A DNA stretch of 64,000 bases from Rheinheimera sp. UJ63 (GCF_021568285.1 NZ_JAKGTQ010000001.1:806001-870000); one strand, 5' to 3'. Counted from the stretch's first letter, positions 46,113 to 56,210 are shown. Numbers and translations are program-made. The notes: generated from the sequence alone by a model not told the origin.

Positions 46113-48041
46113 TTAACTCACCGTTGCGCTTAACCAGAGCACTTGGTAAGGCGCCAAATGTAAGCTGCGGCCATGCAATAACTCACCGCTTAACTCTTCG
46201 CGCCATTGACTACCCGGAGCCCCCACAAAGACTTGCGGCTCTTCACTAAAATTGACCACACATAACATGCTTTGTTGATCCAATTGCCGCCGATAAGCGA
46301 ACAAATGCGGATTACCGCTATGTAATATCTCGGTTTGCCCTGCGCCTAATACCGGTAAGCGGCTACGGGTGCGAATAAGCTGTTGCAGCTGAGCATAGAT
46401 TTTACCTGAGAGACTGTCAGGGTTGTGGGCCTCAGCTAACTGTTGCTCGCTAACAGCAACGCGGTTGACCCAGCGACTATCGTCGCGTTTGTGCGGATCA
46501 TCCTGATAAGCATAATCATTGAGTAAACCCAGCTCGTCGCCCATATAAAGTAACGGCAAGCCGCCAATACTGAGAATAATACTGTTCAGCAAATAAATAC
46601 GCGCTAGCGCAAAGTGTAAATGCGTGGTGTTACCACTTTGCACAGCTTGCTCGACACCCGTTAACGACGCCAGCATGCCAGCTACCCGGCAATCACCGGT
46701 CACTGGGTTTTGTTGAAATGGCACGCCCGTGGCAAAGCTGCCAGCAAACTGCCCAGTATAGAATTGATTTAAAAATTGCCGATGATGCTCAGGGTTAATG
46801 CCTAGCTGCCAGGCGATTTGATCATCAAAAGTCCAGCCAATATCGTCATGGCAGCGAATATAGTTAACCCAACTGCACTGTGGATCAATCGCAAAACGTC
46901 GTTGCAATGACTCGGTTAACAAGCGTGTTTTACGGGTCGCTAAGCTATTCCATAGTAAGGCCATTAACAGTGGGTTATAAGATAACTGGCACTCTTGCGG
47001 CGCAATGTACTTCACCACTTCATCTGGATGCACTATGGCTTCTGATTTAAATTGTAAAGCCGGCGCTGCTATCGCTGCCACCGCATTAAAAGCACGGATC
47101 AAGGTATGCGCTTTTGGCAGGTTTTCACAAGACGTGCCGGCTTCTTTCCAAACAAAGGCTAAGGCATCCAGCCGCAGCACTGCGGCACCCTGATTGGCCA
47201 AAAACAACATTTCTTCAGCCATGGCATTAAACACTTCCGGGTTGGCGTAGTTTAAATCCCATTGGAAGCTGTTAAAGGTGGTCCACACCCAACGCTCGGC
47301 ATGGGGCTCAAAGGTAAAGCAACCGCGACGAATTTCTGGGAAGATTTCTCGTAGCCAGGGCGCATACTGATCGCGTTCTTGCTCGTCGAAAAAAAAGTAA
47401 TAATCTTGGAATTGCTGCTCACCGGCTTTGGCTTTTTCGGCCCAACGGTGCTCATCCGACGTATGATTAAATACAAAATCGAGCACAGGCCTAATCCCTG
47501 CGCTGTGCAATTTTTGCATCAGCTTAGCCAGTTGCGGCATTGAGCCAAGATGCGGCATGGTCTTGCGATAATCGGATACCGCATAACCGCCATCGCTGTT
47601 TGGCTCGGGGGCTTTAAACAGCGGCATCAAATGCAAGTAATTGATACCGGTTTGCTGAAGGTAAGGAATACGCTGCTCTAGGCCTTTAAAATCGCCCGCA
47701 AATAAATCGACATAACAAGCAGAGCCCAGCGCTGTTGGCGCTTTATGCCACTGCTGCGGATCCTCATCTTCTTGCAGCAAGAAATCCGGTCGCTGTGCCA
47801 ACGCTTTGGCTAACACCTTTAGTAATTGTTCTAAATGGTAATGGCAATCGTAACGCTCACCATACAGCTGTAAATACAATGGCAGCAACTGCGGTAATAG
47901 CTGCTGTAAACGCGCTTCGAGTATAGGCCAACGACTTTTCGCACTGGCTTTAAGTGTCGAACTATAACGTTTAAGAATTGTTGCACATTCAAGTTGTAAC
48001 TGGCTTGCGTTTTCGAGTAATGCTGTCGCTGTTTTTTGCAT
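46113..48041 (-). CDS. Amylosucrase (GH13)
   Basis: A 642-aa enzyme transferring glucose from sucrose onto a glucan with release of fructose. The N-terminal helical domain (1-100) is typical of amylosucrases. The catalytic triad is D292 (RLDALAFVWK), E334 (FKSEAIVHPDE) and D399 (RCHDDIGW). The amylosucrase-specific B' stretch is present (HHRQFLNQFYTGQF, GSFATGVPFQQNP). No signal peptide, so cytoplasmic here. AAGG is about 9 nt before the ATG. A sucrose hydrolase of the same subfamily is the main alternative. Confidence 0.92.
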   Translation of the reverse strand: MQKTATALLENASQLQLECATILKRYSSTLKASAKSRWPILEARLQQLLPQLLPLYLQLYGERYDCHYHLEQLLKVLAKALAQRPDFLLQEDEDPQQWHKAPTALGSACYVDLFAGDFKGLEQRIPYLQQTGINYLHLMPLFKAPEPNSDGGYAVSDYRKTMPHLGSMPQLAKLMQKLHSAGIRPVLDFVFNHTSDEHRWAEKAKAGEQQFQDYYFFFDEQERDQYAPWLREIFPEIRRGCFTFEPHAERWVWTTFNSFQWDLNYANPEVFNAMAEEMLFLANQGAAVLRLDALAFVWKEAGTSCENLPKAHTLIRAFNAVAAIAAPALQFKSEAIVHPDEVVKYIAPQECQLSYNPLLMALLWNSLATRKTRLLTESLQRRFAIDPQCSWVNYIRCHDDIGWTFDDQIAWQLGINPEHHRQFLNQFYTGQFAGSFATGVPFQQNPVTGDCRVAGMLASLTGVEQAVQSGNTTHLHFALARIYLLNSIILSIGGLPLLYMGDELGLLNDYAYQDDPHKRDDSRWVNRVAVSEQQLAEAHNPDSLSGKIYAQLQQLIRTRSRLPVLGAGQTEILHSGNPHLFAYRRQLDQQSMLCVVNFSEEPQVFVGAPGSQWREELSGELLHGRSLHLAPYQVLWLSATVS

Positions 48042-48176
48042 GGCGATCTACCTTTGTCTTCTTGTCTTAACCTTGTATATTTGCTTTTATCTTCGGATAA
48101 TTCAAGTAAAAGCTAAAAAATAAGCAATTTTATTACCGACTTTACGACAGCAAACCATAGCGACCATAAAACACAT

Positions 48177-48190
48177 CTTAATCAATTAAG
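48177..48190. promoter_or_regulatory. LacI-type operator candidate upstream of amylosucrase
   Basis: CTTAAT-CA-ATTAAG, symmetric at 12 of 14 positions, about 136 nt before the amylosucrase ATG. It matches the MFS site CTTAAT-CG-TTTAAG at 12 of 14 positions. The remainder of 48042-48311 shows no gene. Confidence 0.5.
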
Positions 48191-48311
48191 TTTTATTTTT
48201 TTACAAGCGTACTAAAAAGGATATCCGCATACAGATCTGATGTTCACTCATCACCGAAAATGAGCTTGAGTAACGTGAAAGCGGGCTTAGAAAAACACGA
48301 GGTTGTTTCAA

Positions 48312-48337
48312 GCCTACCCGGTAACAAACGGGCAGGC
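48312..48337 (-). terminator. Hairpin downstream of the HDOD gene
   Basis: GCCTACCCG/CGGGCAGGC with one mismatch and an 8-nt loop, 13 nt beyond the HDOD stop. There is no T-run on the minus strand. Confidence 0.4.
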
Positions 48338-48350
48338 CCTTGCGACGGGC

Positions 48351-49163
48351 TTAACCCATTAACATTTCAATATCGGCATCAACATCTGGCATGGCTAAAA
48401 TATGCTTATAAACGTCGTCTAATTGCAGATGGAGAGCATGCGCCAATTTTGCAGGGAATAACTCAAATTGTTCTTTTTGAATATCCTGCTCATGCTCAAT
48501 TAAATAACGGCTTAATACCAATAATGACGCATAAGGATCTAAGGTGCCGCTCTTCGCGGGTGTATATTGATGTTGAATGGCTTGGGCAATCTCTTCTGGA
48601 AAATGCCAATGCCGTGCCAGTTCGGCACCGGCTTGGGTAAAATCAAAACCTAAATGTTTCATCTCAATTTCGCGACGGCGATTACCGGCAGCCACTTCTT
48701 GATCAATTAACACCGCCGTTTCCGGTTTAACGATGTGGATTAAATACTCCCCTACACCGTGCAATAAACCGCACGTGTAGGCCACATCGGCATCCGCTTT
48801 AATCAGTTTGGCTAAATACTTTGCCCGATTCGCCATCCGAAACGAATAGCGCCAGTAAGCAGGTAAATCGAAACCGGGGATAGCTTTAAAACTGCCGGCT
48901 AAACCCACCGATAATACTAGGGTACGCAGGGTGCTGGTGCCAAGCACTAACACGGCATCTTTGACGGAGCCAATTTTACGATGACCGCCATATTTGGCTG
49001 AGTTGGCCAAACGCAATACCTTAGCGGTTAAGGCTTGGTCACTGTTTAAAATAGTGGCTATCTGTTCACTGCTCACGGTATCACTTTGAAAACTGGCGAT
49101 GAGGTCTTGTAACACTTTCGGAATTGACGGCAGGCTAGTGGCTTTTTCTATTAGTTCGCGCAT
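48351..49163 (-). CDS. HDOD-domain signalling protein
   Basis: A 270-aa protein consisting almost only of an HDOD domain: LPSIPKVLQDLIAS, ILNSDQALTAKVLRLANSA, the KDAVLVLGTSTLRTLVLS helix and LLHGVGEYLI. HDOD domains are metal-free HD relatives that act as scaffolds in c-di-GMP, motility and stress pathways. There is no partner domain or operon here. Its position next to type IV pilus genes suggests, but does not show, a role in surface behaviour. Confidence 0.9.
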   Translation of the reverse strand: MRELIEKATSLPSIPKVLQDLIASFQSDTVSSEQIATILNSDQALTAKVLRLANSAKYGGHRKIGSVKDAVLVLGTSTLRTLVLSVGLAGSFKAIPGFDLPAYWRYSFRMANRAKYLAKLIKADADVAYTCGLLHGVGEYLIHIVKPETAVLIDQEVAAGNRRREIEMKHLGFDFTQAGAELARHWHFPEEIAQAIQHQYTPAKSGTLDPYASLLVLSRYLIEHEQDIQKEQFELFPAKLAHALHLQLDDVYKHILAMPDVDADIEMLMG

Positions 49164-49353
49164 AACAACATAATTCCCATAACGATTAAATGGTCTTAAG
49201 TTTCAGCATAGAGCATTTTTGCCTTGATTAGCTATTGCTTTACTGAACTTTTCTGCATTTATTTAGCAATACGCTCCTGCCGAACAGCCTTGCTGGTAAA
49301 ACAAGCAATAACGCCTACACTTATTAAGTCAATTTAATCTAAGGAGTTTTGCT

Positions 49354-50187
49354 ATGCGCAGTGTTCCTATGTTTTTTTATCCCATTACGCTTATATGCAC
49401 TAGCCTGCTGCTCACAGGTTGTAAACCGAATACGCCAGCCGCCCCGGCTATGAATCCGATAGCAGAAGTTGCGGTTATCACCGAACCGCTGAAACCCGAC
49501 GCTTGTCTGTTAAAAGTTGGCTTTGATGCTTGGGAGCCCTACCATTATTTAGGGCAAGCCGCACAACCACAGGGCTTAGATATCGACATTTTGCAAGCGC
49601 TGACCAGCGAGCTCAACTGTGAGTTACAACTGGTGCCGGGTGACTGGGCGAATTTATTAAGCCAACTACAGGCTGGTGAACTCGATGTATTACCCGGTGC
49701 CTCAAAGAATGCTGAACGTGAAAGTTATGCTTGGTTTTCTGATGCCTATCGACAAGAACAATTTGTGTTACTGACCAGAACCGAGGTGGAGATGGATTAT
49801 GCCGATTTTCCAGCACTCATCGAGGCAGGCCATACTATCGGTGTCGTTAGTGGTTATTATTATGGTGACTTAATCAATCAATTGTATGGCGAAAAACCGC
49901 AAGCCTTTGTAAACGCCCAGATCAGCGAACTCAATTTAGCGCGCTTACAAGATGAAGAGATCAGCGGTGCCTTAGAAGATAGCTTTGTCGCTGCCGCGAT
50001 TATTCGCCGTAAGGGGTTGAGCCAACAAATACAGCCACACACACTAAGCTTGGCGCCATCTGAGGTGTACTTTATGCTCAGTAAAAAAAGTGTCTCAGAA
50101 TCACAACTAGCCGAGATTAATCAAGCTATTAGCGCCTTGCAGCAAAATGGTAGCTTGGCTGAATTAATCAGTCGCTATCAGCAATAA
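49354..50187 (+). CDS. Solute-binding lipoprotein (SBP family 3)
   Basis: A 277-aa lipoprotein: signal with lipobox LLLTGC (Cys23), a linker, then a family 3 binding fold (VGFDAWEPYHYLG, GLDIDILQALTSELNCELQLV, DWANLLSQLQAGELDVLPGASKN-like core). AGGAG is 8 nt before the ATG. No ABC permease or ATPase gene is adjacent, so it may be a sensor or feed a distant transporter. Confidence 0.85.
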   Translation: MRSVPMFFYPITLICTSLLLTGCKPNTPAAPAMNPIAEVAVITEPLKPDACLLKVGFDAWEPYHYLGQAAQPQGLDIDILQALTSELNCELQLVPGDWANLLSQLQAGELDVLPGASKNAERESYAWFSDAYRQEQFVLLTRTEVEMDYADFPALIEAGHTIGVVSGYYYGDLINQLYGEKPQAFVNAQISELNLARLQDEEISGALEDSFVAAAIIRRKGLSQQIQPHTLSLAPSEVYFMLSKKSVSESQLAEINQAISALQQNGSLAELISRYQQ

Positions 50188-50475
50188 GCCGTTTAGCTAC
50201 TCTGGCTTAAAAAAGCGGCCTAGTAAATGCCGCCGAATAAAAGCGCACTGTTGCTGTGATTCTAACTAGTGAGCTGACTGCCGAGTAAGGTTAACTTGGC
50301 AGTATTTTCATAAACAGAACTGACAATGTCATACCGTGCTGCGCTTAGGCTGTGCGAATAAATAAACAATTTGACTATCTGCCGGATAATTGACAGTAAA
50401 TCTTGAATAGTTAAAGGATACTGGCATACTCTTAACTAATTGTTTAACTTCAAGCTACCGGAGTAAACGGCCACT

Positions 50476-52176
50476 ATGGCGGTGACGAGTAATTCCACCC
50501 TGCTCAAGAAATTGATCCAGCAGAGCATAATTGATGGCGATAAAGTAACGAAACTGATTACCGAAAAGGGTAAGCAGTATCGTACTTTGCCTGAACTATT
50601 AATCACCGAAAAACTGTTAGATTCGGCTAAGCTGGCGGAAGTGGCGAATAGCGTCAGCCAGCATATTATGCTGGATCTGGACTTCTTTGATGTGAGCTCT
50701 ATCCCTGAAGACCTACGCAATGAAAAACTCACCCGCAAAAACGATATGCTGCCGTTGGCAAAACGCGGCCGGACTATGTACTTGGCGGTGGTTGATCCGA
50801 CCAATATGGCGGCGATTGAAGATTTCGAGTTTAACGCTGGCTTAAATGCCGAAATCGTGATTGTGCAGTACGACAAATTAACCAAGCTAATTGAACGCTT
50901 ATTTGAAAACGCTTATGCCAGCTTAGGCTCAGGTGATGGCGAGTGGGATCTGACGGCCATGGGCGTGGTTGAAGAAGAAACCGACGATGCGCCTGCCGTA
51001 CAAAGCGATAAAGAAGATCAGCCGATCATTACCTTTATCAACAAGATTTTATTAGATGCTATTCGTAAAGGCGCCTCAGATTTACACTTTGAGCCCTATG
51101 AAAAAATGTTTCGGATCCGCTTTCGGATTGATGGCATTTTAACTGAGGTGGCCAGCCCACCGGTCGCACTGTCCACACGGTTATGTGCTCGTTTAAAGGT
51201 CATGTCACGGCTGGATATCGCCGAAAAGCGCGTACCGCAAGATGGCCGCATTAAACTGAAACTCTCCGCAAAAAAATCTATCGATTTTCGGGTCAGCACC
51301 CTGCCAACCTTGTATGGCGAAAAAATCGTAATGCGGATCCTCGACTCTGATAGCGCCATGCTCGGTATCGATATCTTGGGTTATGAGGACGCACAAAAAC
51401 AACTGTATTTAAATGCCTTAGCCCAGCCACAAGGCATGATCTTAGTAACCGGCCCTACCGGTAGCGGTAAAACCGTTTCGCTGTATACCGGCTTAGCGAT
51501 TCTGAATACCGAAGAAACCAATATTTCTACTGCGGAAGATCCGGTCGAAATTAACTTACCCGGCATTAACCAAGTACAGGTGAATGCCCGAGCTGGTTTA
51601 ACTTTTGCTACCGCTCTACGCGCCTTTTTACGGCAAGATCCTGATGTGGTGATGGTGGGTGAAATTCGAGATTTAGAAACGGCCGAAATCGCCATTAAAG
51701 CGGCGCAAACTGGTCACTTAGTGTTATCGACATTACACACCAACTCAGCCCCGGAAACACTAACACGGTTACTGAATATGGGCGTACCGGCTTATAACGT
51801 TGCCAGTTCGGTTTCGTTGATTATTGCCCAGCGCTTAGCTCGGCGGCTTTGCCCAAAATGCAAAGTGCAAGAAGAGATTCCGCAGGCCGAATTACTGCGC
51901 CAAGGTTATGAAGAGGATGAAGTGCATAACATCAAAATCTTTAAACCGGTTGGCTGTGAGCATTGCACCAACGGCTATAAGGGCCGCGTGGGTATTTATG
52001 AAGTGATGCCGATCAGCCCGAAAATGGCGGATATTATTATGCAAAACGGTAACTCCATTGATATCGCTAACCAGGCAAAACTGGATGGTATTAATAACTT
52101 GCGCCGCTCCGGTTTATTAAAAGCAGCCGCGGGTGTCACCAGCCTGGCAGAAGTTAATCGCGTAACCAAAGGCTAA
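50476..52176 (+). CDS. pilB: Type IV pilus assembly ATPase PilB
   Basis: A 566-aa extension motor. N-terminal MshEN-type domain, then Walker A GPTGSGKT (326-333), Asp box RQDPDVVMVGEIRDLETAEI-type segment, His box HLVLSTLHTN, and the tetracysteine zinc site (CPKC and CEHC). It heads the pilBCD-coaE-zapD block. Upstream 50188-50475 contains no gene. Confidence 0.97.
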   Translation: MAVTSNSTLLKKLIQQSIIDGDKVTKLITEKGKQYRTLPELLITEKLLDSAKLAEVANSVSQHIMLDLDFFDVSSIPEDLRNEKLTRKNDMLPLAKRGRTMYLAVVDPTNMAAIEDFEFNAGLNAEIVIVQYDKLTKLIERLFENAYASLGSGDGEWDLTAMGVVEEETDDAPAVQSDKEDQPIITFINKILLDAIRKGASDLHFEPYEKMFRIRFRIDGILTEVASPPVALSTRLCARLKVMSRLDIAEKRVPQDGRIKLKLSAKKSIDFRVSTLPTLYGEKIVMRILDSDSAMLGIDILGYEDAQKQLYLNALAQPQGMILVTGPTGSGKTVSLYTGLAILNTEETNISTAEDPVEINLPGINQVQVNARAGLTFATALRAFLRQDPDVVMVGEIRDLETAEIAIKAAQTGHLVLSTLHTNSAPETLTRLLNMGVPAYNVASSVSLIIAQRLARRLCPKCKVQEEIPQAELLRQGYEEDEVHNIKIFKPVGCEHCTNGYKGRVGIYEVMPISPKMADIIMQNGNSIDIANQAKLDGINNLRRSGLLKAAAGVTSLAEVNRVTKG

Positions 52177-52261
52177 CGGCTTACTGACTTAGCATTAGAT
52201 AGATTAAAGCGACAATCAATTTGAAATAGCATGAATAGAGCGGGCAAAAGGATAATCACAG

Positions 52262-53494
52262 ATGGCGCAGGAACAAAAATTTAAAATAAAAGAACTGCAC
52301 ACCTTCACTTACAAAGGCGTAAACCGCAAAGGTGATCGCAAAACCGGTGAAATTAAAGCCACCAGCGTTGCCGAAGCTAAAGCCCTTGTGCGCCAACAGG
52401 GCATCACTCCTTCTGCGGTGAAAAAGAAACCTAAGTCGCTATTTGGTGGTGAGAAAAAAATCACTGCGGCCGATATTTCTATTGTCACCCGCCAGATTGC
52501 TACTATGCTGGGCGCTGGCGTACCCTTGGTGCAATCGATCGATCTCATCGCTAATGGTGCAGATAACAAAAGCCTGCGTATTTTAATGCAAAAAATTTCA
52601 GTAAAAATTCAAGCCGGTTTACCGCTTTCAGAGACGCTGCGCGAACACCCGAAGTATTTTGATGAGCTGTATTGTGATTTAGTGAAATCCGGCGAGCAAT
52701 CGGGTGCCTTAGATCGGATTTTTGATCGCATTGCCATTTATAAAGAAAAAGCTGAAGCACTGAAATCAAAAATTAAAAAAGCCATGTTTTACCCCATTGC
52801 CGTATTAGTCATTGCACTTATTGTCACTTCAATCTTACTTATTTTTGTCGTTCCACAATTTGCTGCAATCTTTGGAAGTTTTGGTGCCGAATTGCCGGCT
52901 TTCACTCTATTTGTATTGGGCATTTCAGAATTTATGCAGTCCTACTGGTGGGTAGTACTGGGCGTGATTATGCTCACGGGTTATTTTGTTGGTAAAGCTT
53001 ATAAAAACAACCTTAAGTTTCGCACCGCATCGGATGCATTTATTTTAAAAGCCCCGGTGATTGGCAATATTTTGAACAAAGCGGCGGTAGCACGTTTTGC
53101 TCGTACCCTATCCACCACTTTTGCAGCCGGTGTGCCATTGATTGAGGCTTTAGAGTCGGCTGCAGGGGCCTCAGGTAATGAGATTTACCGCAATGCCATA
53201 TTAGAGGTACGCGATGAAGTTTCTTCCGGTAATCAAATGCACTCATCGATGAAACAAACTGATCGCTTCCCAGAGATGGTGATTCAGATGGTCTCCATCG
53301 GTGAAGAATCGGGTGCCTTGGATAGTATGCTATCAAAGGTCGCCAATATTTATGAACAAGAAGTCGATGATGCGGTAGACGGCCTTACTGCCTTGCTAGA
53401 GCCAATGATTATGGCAGTGCTGGGTGTAGTTATTGGTGGTTTGATTATTGCGATGTATTTACCGATCTTCCAATTGGGCGAGATTGTCGGATGA
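52262..53494 (+). CDS. pilC: Type IV pilus inner membrane platform protein PilC
   Basis: A 410-aa protein of the GspF family, with two repeats each containing the F domain: TRQIATMLGAGVPLVQSIDL in the first and FARTLSTTFAAGVPLIEALE in the second. Three TM helices are near 180, 225 and 385. It couples PilB to pilin assembly. AAGG is 9 nt before the ATG; the stop overlaps pilD by 4 nt. Confidence 0.97.
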   Translation: MAQEQKFKIKELHTFTYKGVNRKGDRKTGEIKATSVAEAKALVRQQGITPSAVKKKPKSLFGGEKKITAADISIVTRQIATMLGAGVPLVQSIDLIANGADNKSLRILMQKISVKIQAGLPLSETLREHPKYFDELYCDLVKSGEQSGALDRIFDRIAIYKEKAEALKSKIKKAMFYPIAVLVIALIVTSILLIFVVPQFAAIFGSFGAELPAFTLFVLGISEFMQSYWWVVLGVIMLTGYFVGKAYKNNLKFRTASDAFILKAPVIGNILNKAAVARFARTLSTTFAAGVPLIEALESAAGASGNEIYRNAILEVRDEVSSGNQMHSSMKQTDRFPEMVIQMVSIGEESGALDSMLSKVANIYEQEVDDAVDGLTALLEPMIMAVLGVVIGGLIIAMYLPIFQLGEIVG

Positions 53495-54369
53495 GTGAGT
53501 TAAGTTTAGTTTTTACCACTTATCCATGGCTGTTTTTAAGCCTAGTGGCGTTATTTAGCTTAGTGATTGGCAGCTTTTTAAATGTGCTGATCTATCGGCT
53601 ACCGATAATGATGGAGCGCGAATGGCAGGCGGAATTTCAAGAATATTTTCAGCCTAACCAGCAACATAAAGCGGCAACCCCTTTTAACTTAGCCGTACCG
53701 CGTTCAGCTTGCCCAAAGTGCCAACAACCGATTGCCGCTTACGATAATATCCCGCTGTTAAGTTGGCTATGCTTAAAAGGACGTTGCCGGCAGTGTAAAA
53801 CCACCATTAGTGCACGTTATCCTGCGGTAGAGTTGTTAACAGCCGTACTATCTACCTTGGTCGCTTGGCAATATGGCCCGACTCTGACCAGTGCAGTACT
53901 GATTTTTTTAACCTGGGGCTTAGTGGCGCTGAGCTTTATTGATATTGATAAAATGCTGCTGCCGGATCAGCTGACCTTACCGCTGCTCTGGTTGATGTTG
54001 TTATTTAGCATAACTAGCAGTGCCATAGTTAATCCAGAACAAGCCTTGCTTGGTGCCGCAGCCGGTTATTTAAGCCTGTGGTCGGTGTACTGGGCTTTTA
54101 AGTTACTGACCGGCAAAGAAGGTATGGGTTATGGTGATTTTAAACTGTTAGCGATTTTTGGTGCGTTGCTAGGCTGGCAGCAATTACCTCTGATTATTTT
54201 ACTGTCGTCTGTAGTTGGTGCGGTGATTGGTGTGACTTTGCTCAGCATTCAAGGTAAAGATAAAGCGACCCCTATCCCCTTTGGCCCCTATATTGCCGCA
54301 GCAGGCTGGATTGCCATGCTCTGGGGTGAGCAAATGACGGGCGCCTATCTGCGTTATCTCGGCCTATGA
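53491..54369 (+). CDS. pilD: Prepilin peptidase PilD
   Basis: A 292-aa membrane aspartic protease and N-methylase that cleaves prepilin leaders. The N-terminal zinc region has CPKC and CRQC pairs. Catalytic Asp residues are in FIDIDKMLLPDQLT and GYGDFKLLA. The GSFLNVLIYRLP start is diagnostic. ATGA overlaps link it to pilC and coaE. Confidence 0.97.
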   Translation: MSELSLVFTTYPWLFLSLVALFSLVIGSFLNVLIYRLPIMMEREWQAEFQEYFQPNQQHKAATPFNLAVPRSACPKCQQPIAAYDNIPLLSWLCLKGRCRQCKTTISARYPAVELLTAVLSTLVAWQYGPTLTSAVLIFLTWGLVALSFIDIDKMLLPDQLTLPLLWLMLLFSITSSAIVNPEQALLGAAAGYLSLWSVYWAFKLLTGKEGMGYGDFKLLAIFGALLGWQQLPLIILLSSVVGAVIGVTLLSIQGKDKATPIPFGPYIAAAGWIAMLWGEQMTGAYLRYLGL

Positions 54370-55004
54370 AGCAGCCTGCTGCAATATCATCACTGCTGAT
54401 TGGCCTGACCGGCGGCATAGGGAGCGGTAAAAGCACGGTAGCAGAACATTTTAAAGCGCTGGGCGCTCACTATGTTGATGCTGATATCGTAGCACGCGAA
54501 GTGGTCATGCCGGGCAGCTCTTGTTTAGCGGCCATCGTGCAACACTTTGGCCAAGGTATGTTGTTAGCCGATGGTCAGTTGGATCGCGCAGCATTACGCA
54601 AGAAAATCTTTGCCGATAGCGCCGCCAAACGCTGGTTAGAACAATTACTCCACCCGGCGATCCGCAGCGAGTTACTTAGTCAACTGGCGGCCAGCACGAC
54701 ACCTTACACACTACTGGTGGCGCCCTTATTACTTGAGAACGGTTTAGATAAATGGGTGTCTCGGGTGTTGGTTGTGGATGTGAGCGAACAAACCCAGTTA
54801 GCCCGCACGACCACGCGCGATAATAACAGTGAAAGCCAGGTTCGTGCCATTATGGCAGCACAAATCGACAGAGCCGCTCGCTTAGCCGCTGCGGATGATG
54901 TTATCAATAACAATGGCACGGCCGCAGAGTTGTTGCCGCAAATTAGCCGCTTACATCAAGCGTATCTTGCAATGAGCCAAAAAATAGGTGAAAAACCGCA
55001 GTGA
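54366..55004 (+). CDS. coaE: Dephospho-CoA kinase
   Basis: A 212-aa enzyme, last step of coenzyme A synthesis. P-loop GLTGGIGSGKST, DADIVAREVV and the LLVAPLLLENGL stretch are diagnostic. It overlaps pilD (ATGA) and zapD (GTGA), as in the conserved pilD-coaE-zapD order. Confidence 0.97.
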   Translation: MKQPAAISSLLIGLTGGIGSGKSTVAEHFKALGAHYVDADIVAREVVMPGSSCLAAIVQHFGQGMLLADGQLDRAALRKKIFADSAAKRWLEQLLHPAIRSELLSQLAASTTPYTLLVAPLLLENGLDKWVSRVLVVDVSEQTQLARTTTRDNNSESQVRAIMAAQIDRAARLAAADDVINNNGTAAELLPQISRLHQAYLAMSQKIGEKPQ

Positions 55005-55753
55005 CGACTGCCGAATTAATTTACGAACATCCGCTTAACGAAAAAATCCGCACCTACTTACGGGTTGAGCACTTATTTACCCAACTCAATAGCCTGGCCG
55101 ACCTAGAAAATGAAGCACAGCAGCTCAGTTATTTTAGCGCCTTATTTACGCTAATTGATGTGTTAGATCGGCATGATATCCGCCCCGATTTACTGAAAGA
55201 TATAGAACGCTGTGAAAATCAATTAGTGCAATGGTCACGCCATCCATCGGTGTCTGATAAAAAGCTGCAAGTGATGCTGCAACAAGCGCTGCGTTTACAA
55301 AGCGACTTATTGCGCAGTGGCAAATTAAGTAGCCCGCTCAAAGACGATGTGTTTTTAGCGCCGCTGCGCCAACGGTTTGGCTTACCCGGTGGTTGCTGTT
55401 ACTTTGATATGCCACAGCTACAATACTGGCTAGCCTTACCGCAAGCAGAACGACAACAGCAGCGCGCAGAATGGCATAACGCCTTGCAACAAACGGAGCA
55501 AGCCATTCAATTTGTACTCAGCTTTGTGCGTGAACGTGGCCATTTTCAAACGATCAGCAGTGATAACGGTTTTTACCAACAAAATGCTGAACAGTTTGAA
55601 CTGCTGCGCATTAAATATCAGCAGTCGGGTGGCTCCTTTCCTACGGTGAGCGGTAATCGTTATCGCTATGCCATCCGCTTTATGCAATTAACCGAGCAAG
55701 CCGGCCGCAGTGTGTGTGCTGAAGCGGTAAGTTTTCAATTGGCATGCTGTTAG
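55001..55753 (+). CDS. zapD: Cell division protein ZapD
   Basis: A 250-aa FtsZ-bundling protein. YEHPLNEKIRTYLRVEHLF at the N-terminus and GGCCYFDMPQLQYWL in the middle are typical. It starts with GTG inside the coaE stop (GTGA). Confidence 0.95.
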   Translation: MTTAELIYEHPLNEKIRTYLRVEHLFTQLNSLADLENEAQQLSYFSALFTLIDVLDRHDIRPDLLKDIERCENQLVQWSRHPSVSDKKLQVMLQQALRLQSDLLRSGKLSSPLKDDVFLAPLRQRFGLPGGCCYFDMPQLQYWLALPQAERQQQRAEWHNALQQTEQAIQFVLSFVRERGHFQTISSDNGFYQQNAEQFELLRIKYQQSGGSFPTVSGNRYRYAIRFMQLTEQAGRSVCAEAVSFQLACC

Positions 55754-55942
55754 CACTGACAAGTCTTCTGTTTTAATACAACTGATATTGCAAGCTTTTA
55801 CTTGCCGCCATCATTTTTAATCTGGCCTGTAGATAAGTTCTCTGGCTGTGCCTAACGCATACAGAGCTGATCTGTTACAATCCACACATGTTTATTGTTG
55901 CTGCCATAGATCTCGCAGCAGCAGCCGTTAGAGGAGCCCTGC

Positions 55943-56182
55943 ATGACCACTACAATTCAATGTCCTACCTGTAAAACGCCGGTTATTTGGCAAGCCGAAT
56001 CCGTATTTCGCCCTTTTTGTAGCGAGCGCTGTAAGTTAATCGACTTAGGTGATTGGGCCGCAGAAAATCATCGTATTCCCGATAAAATGCCGATTGATGC
56101 AGCGTTATCAGAAGCGTATTTAGCAGAATTAGAGCAAGACATGATAGCGCAGGATAATCAGTTTTTTAAAAATACAGATTAA
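55943..56182 (+). CDS. yacG: DNA gyrase inhibitor YacG
   Basis: A 79-aa zinc protein with CPTC and CSERC ligand pairs, [19 protein letters not shown] signature and an acidic helical tail. It binds GyrB in E. coli. It lies 189 nt after zapD, the usual neighbour. Confidence 0.93.
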   Translation: MTTTIQCPTCKTPVIWQAESVFRPFCSERCKLIDLGDWAAENHRIPDKMPIDAALSEAYLAELEQDMIAQDNQFFKNTD

Positions 56183-56210
56183 TGCTAGGGCTTGTTGACG
56201 TTTGATGGTT

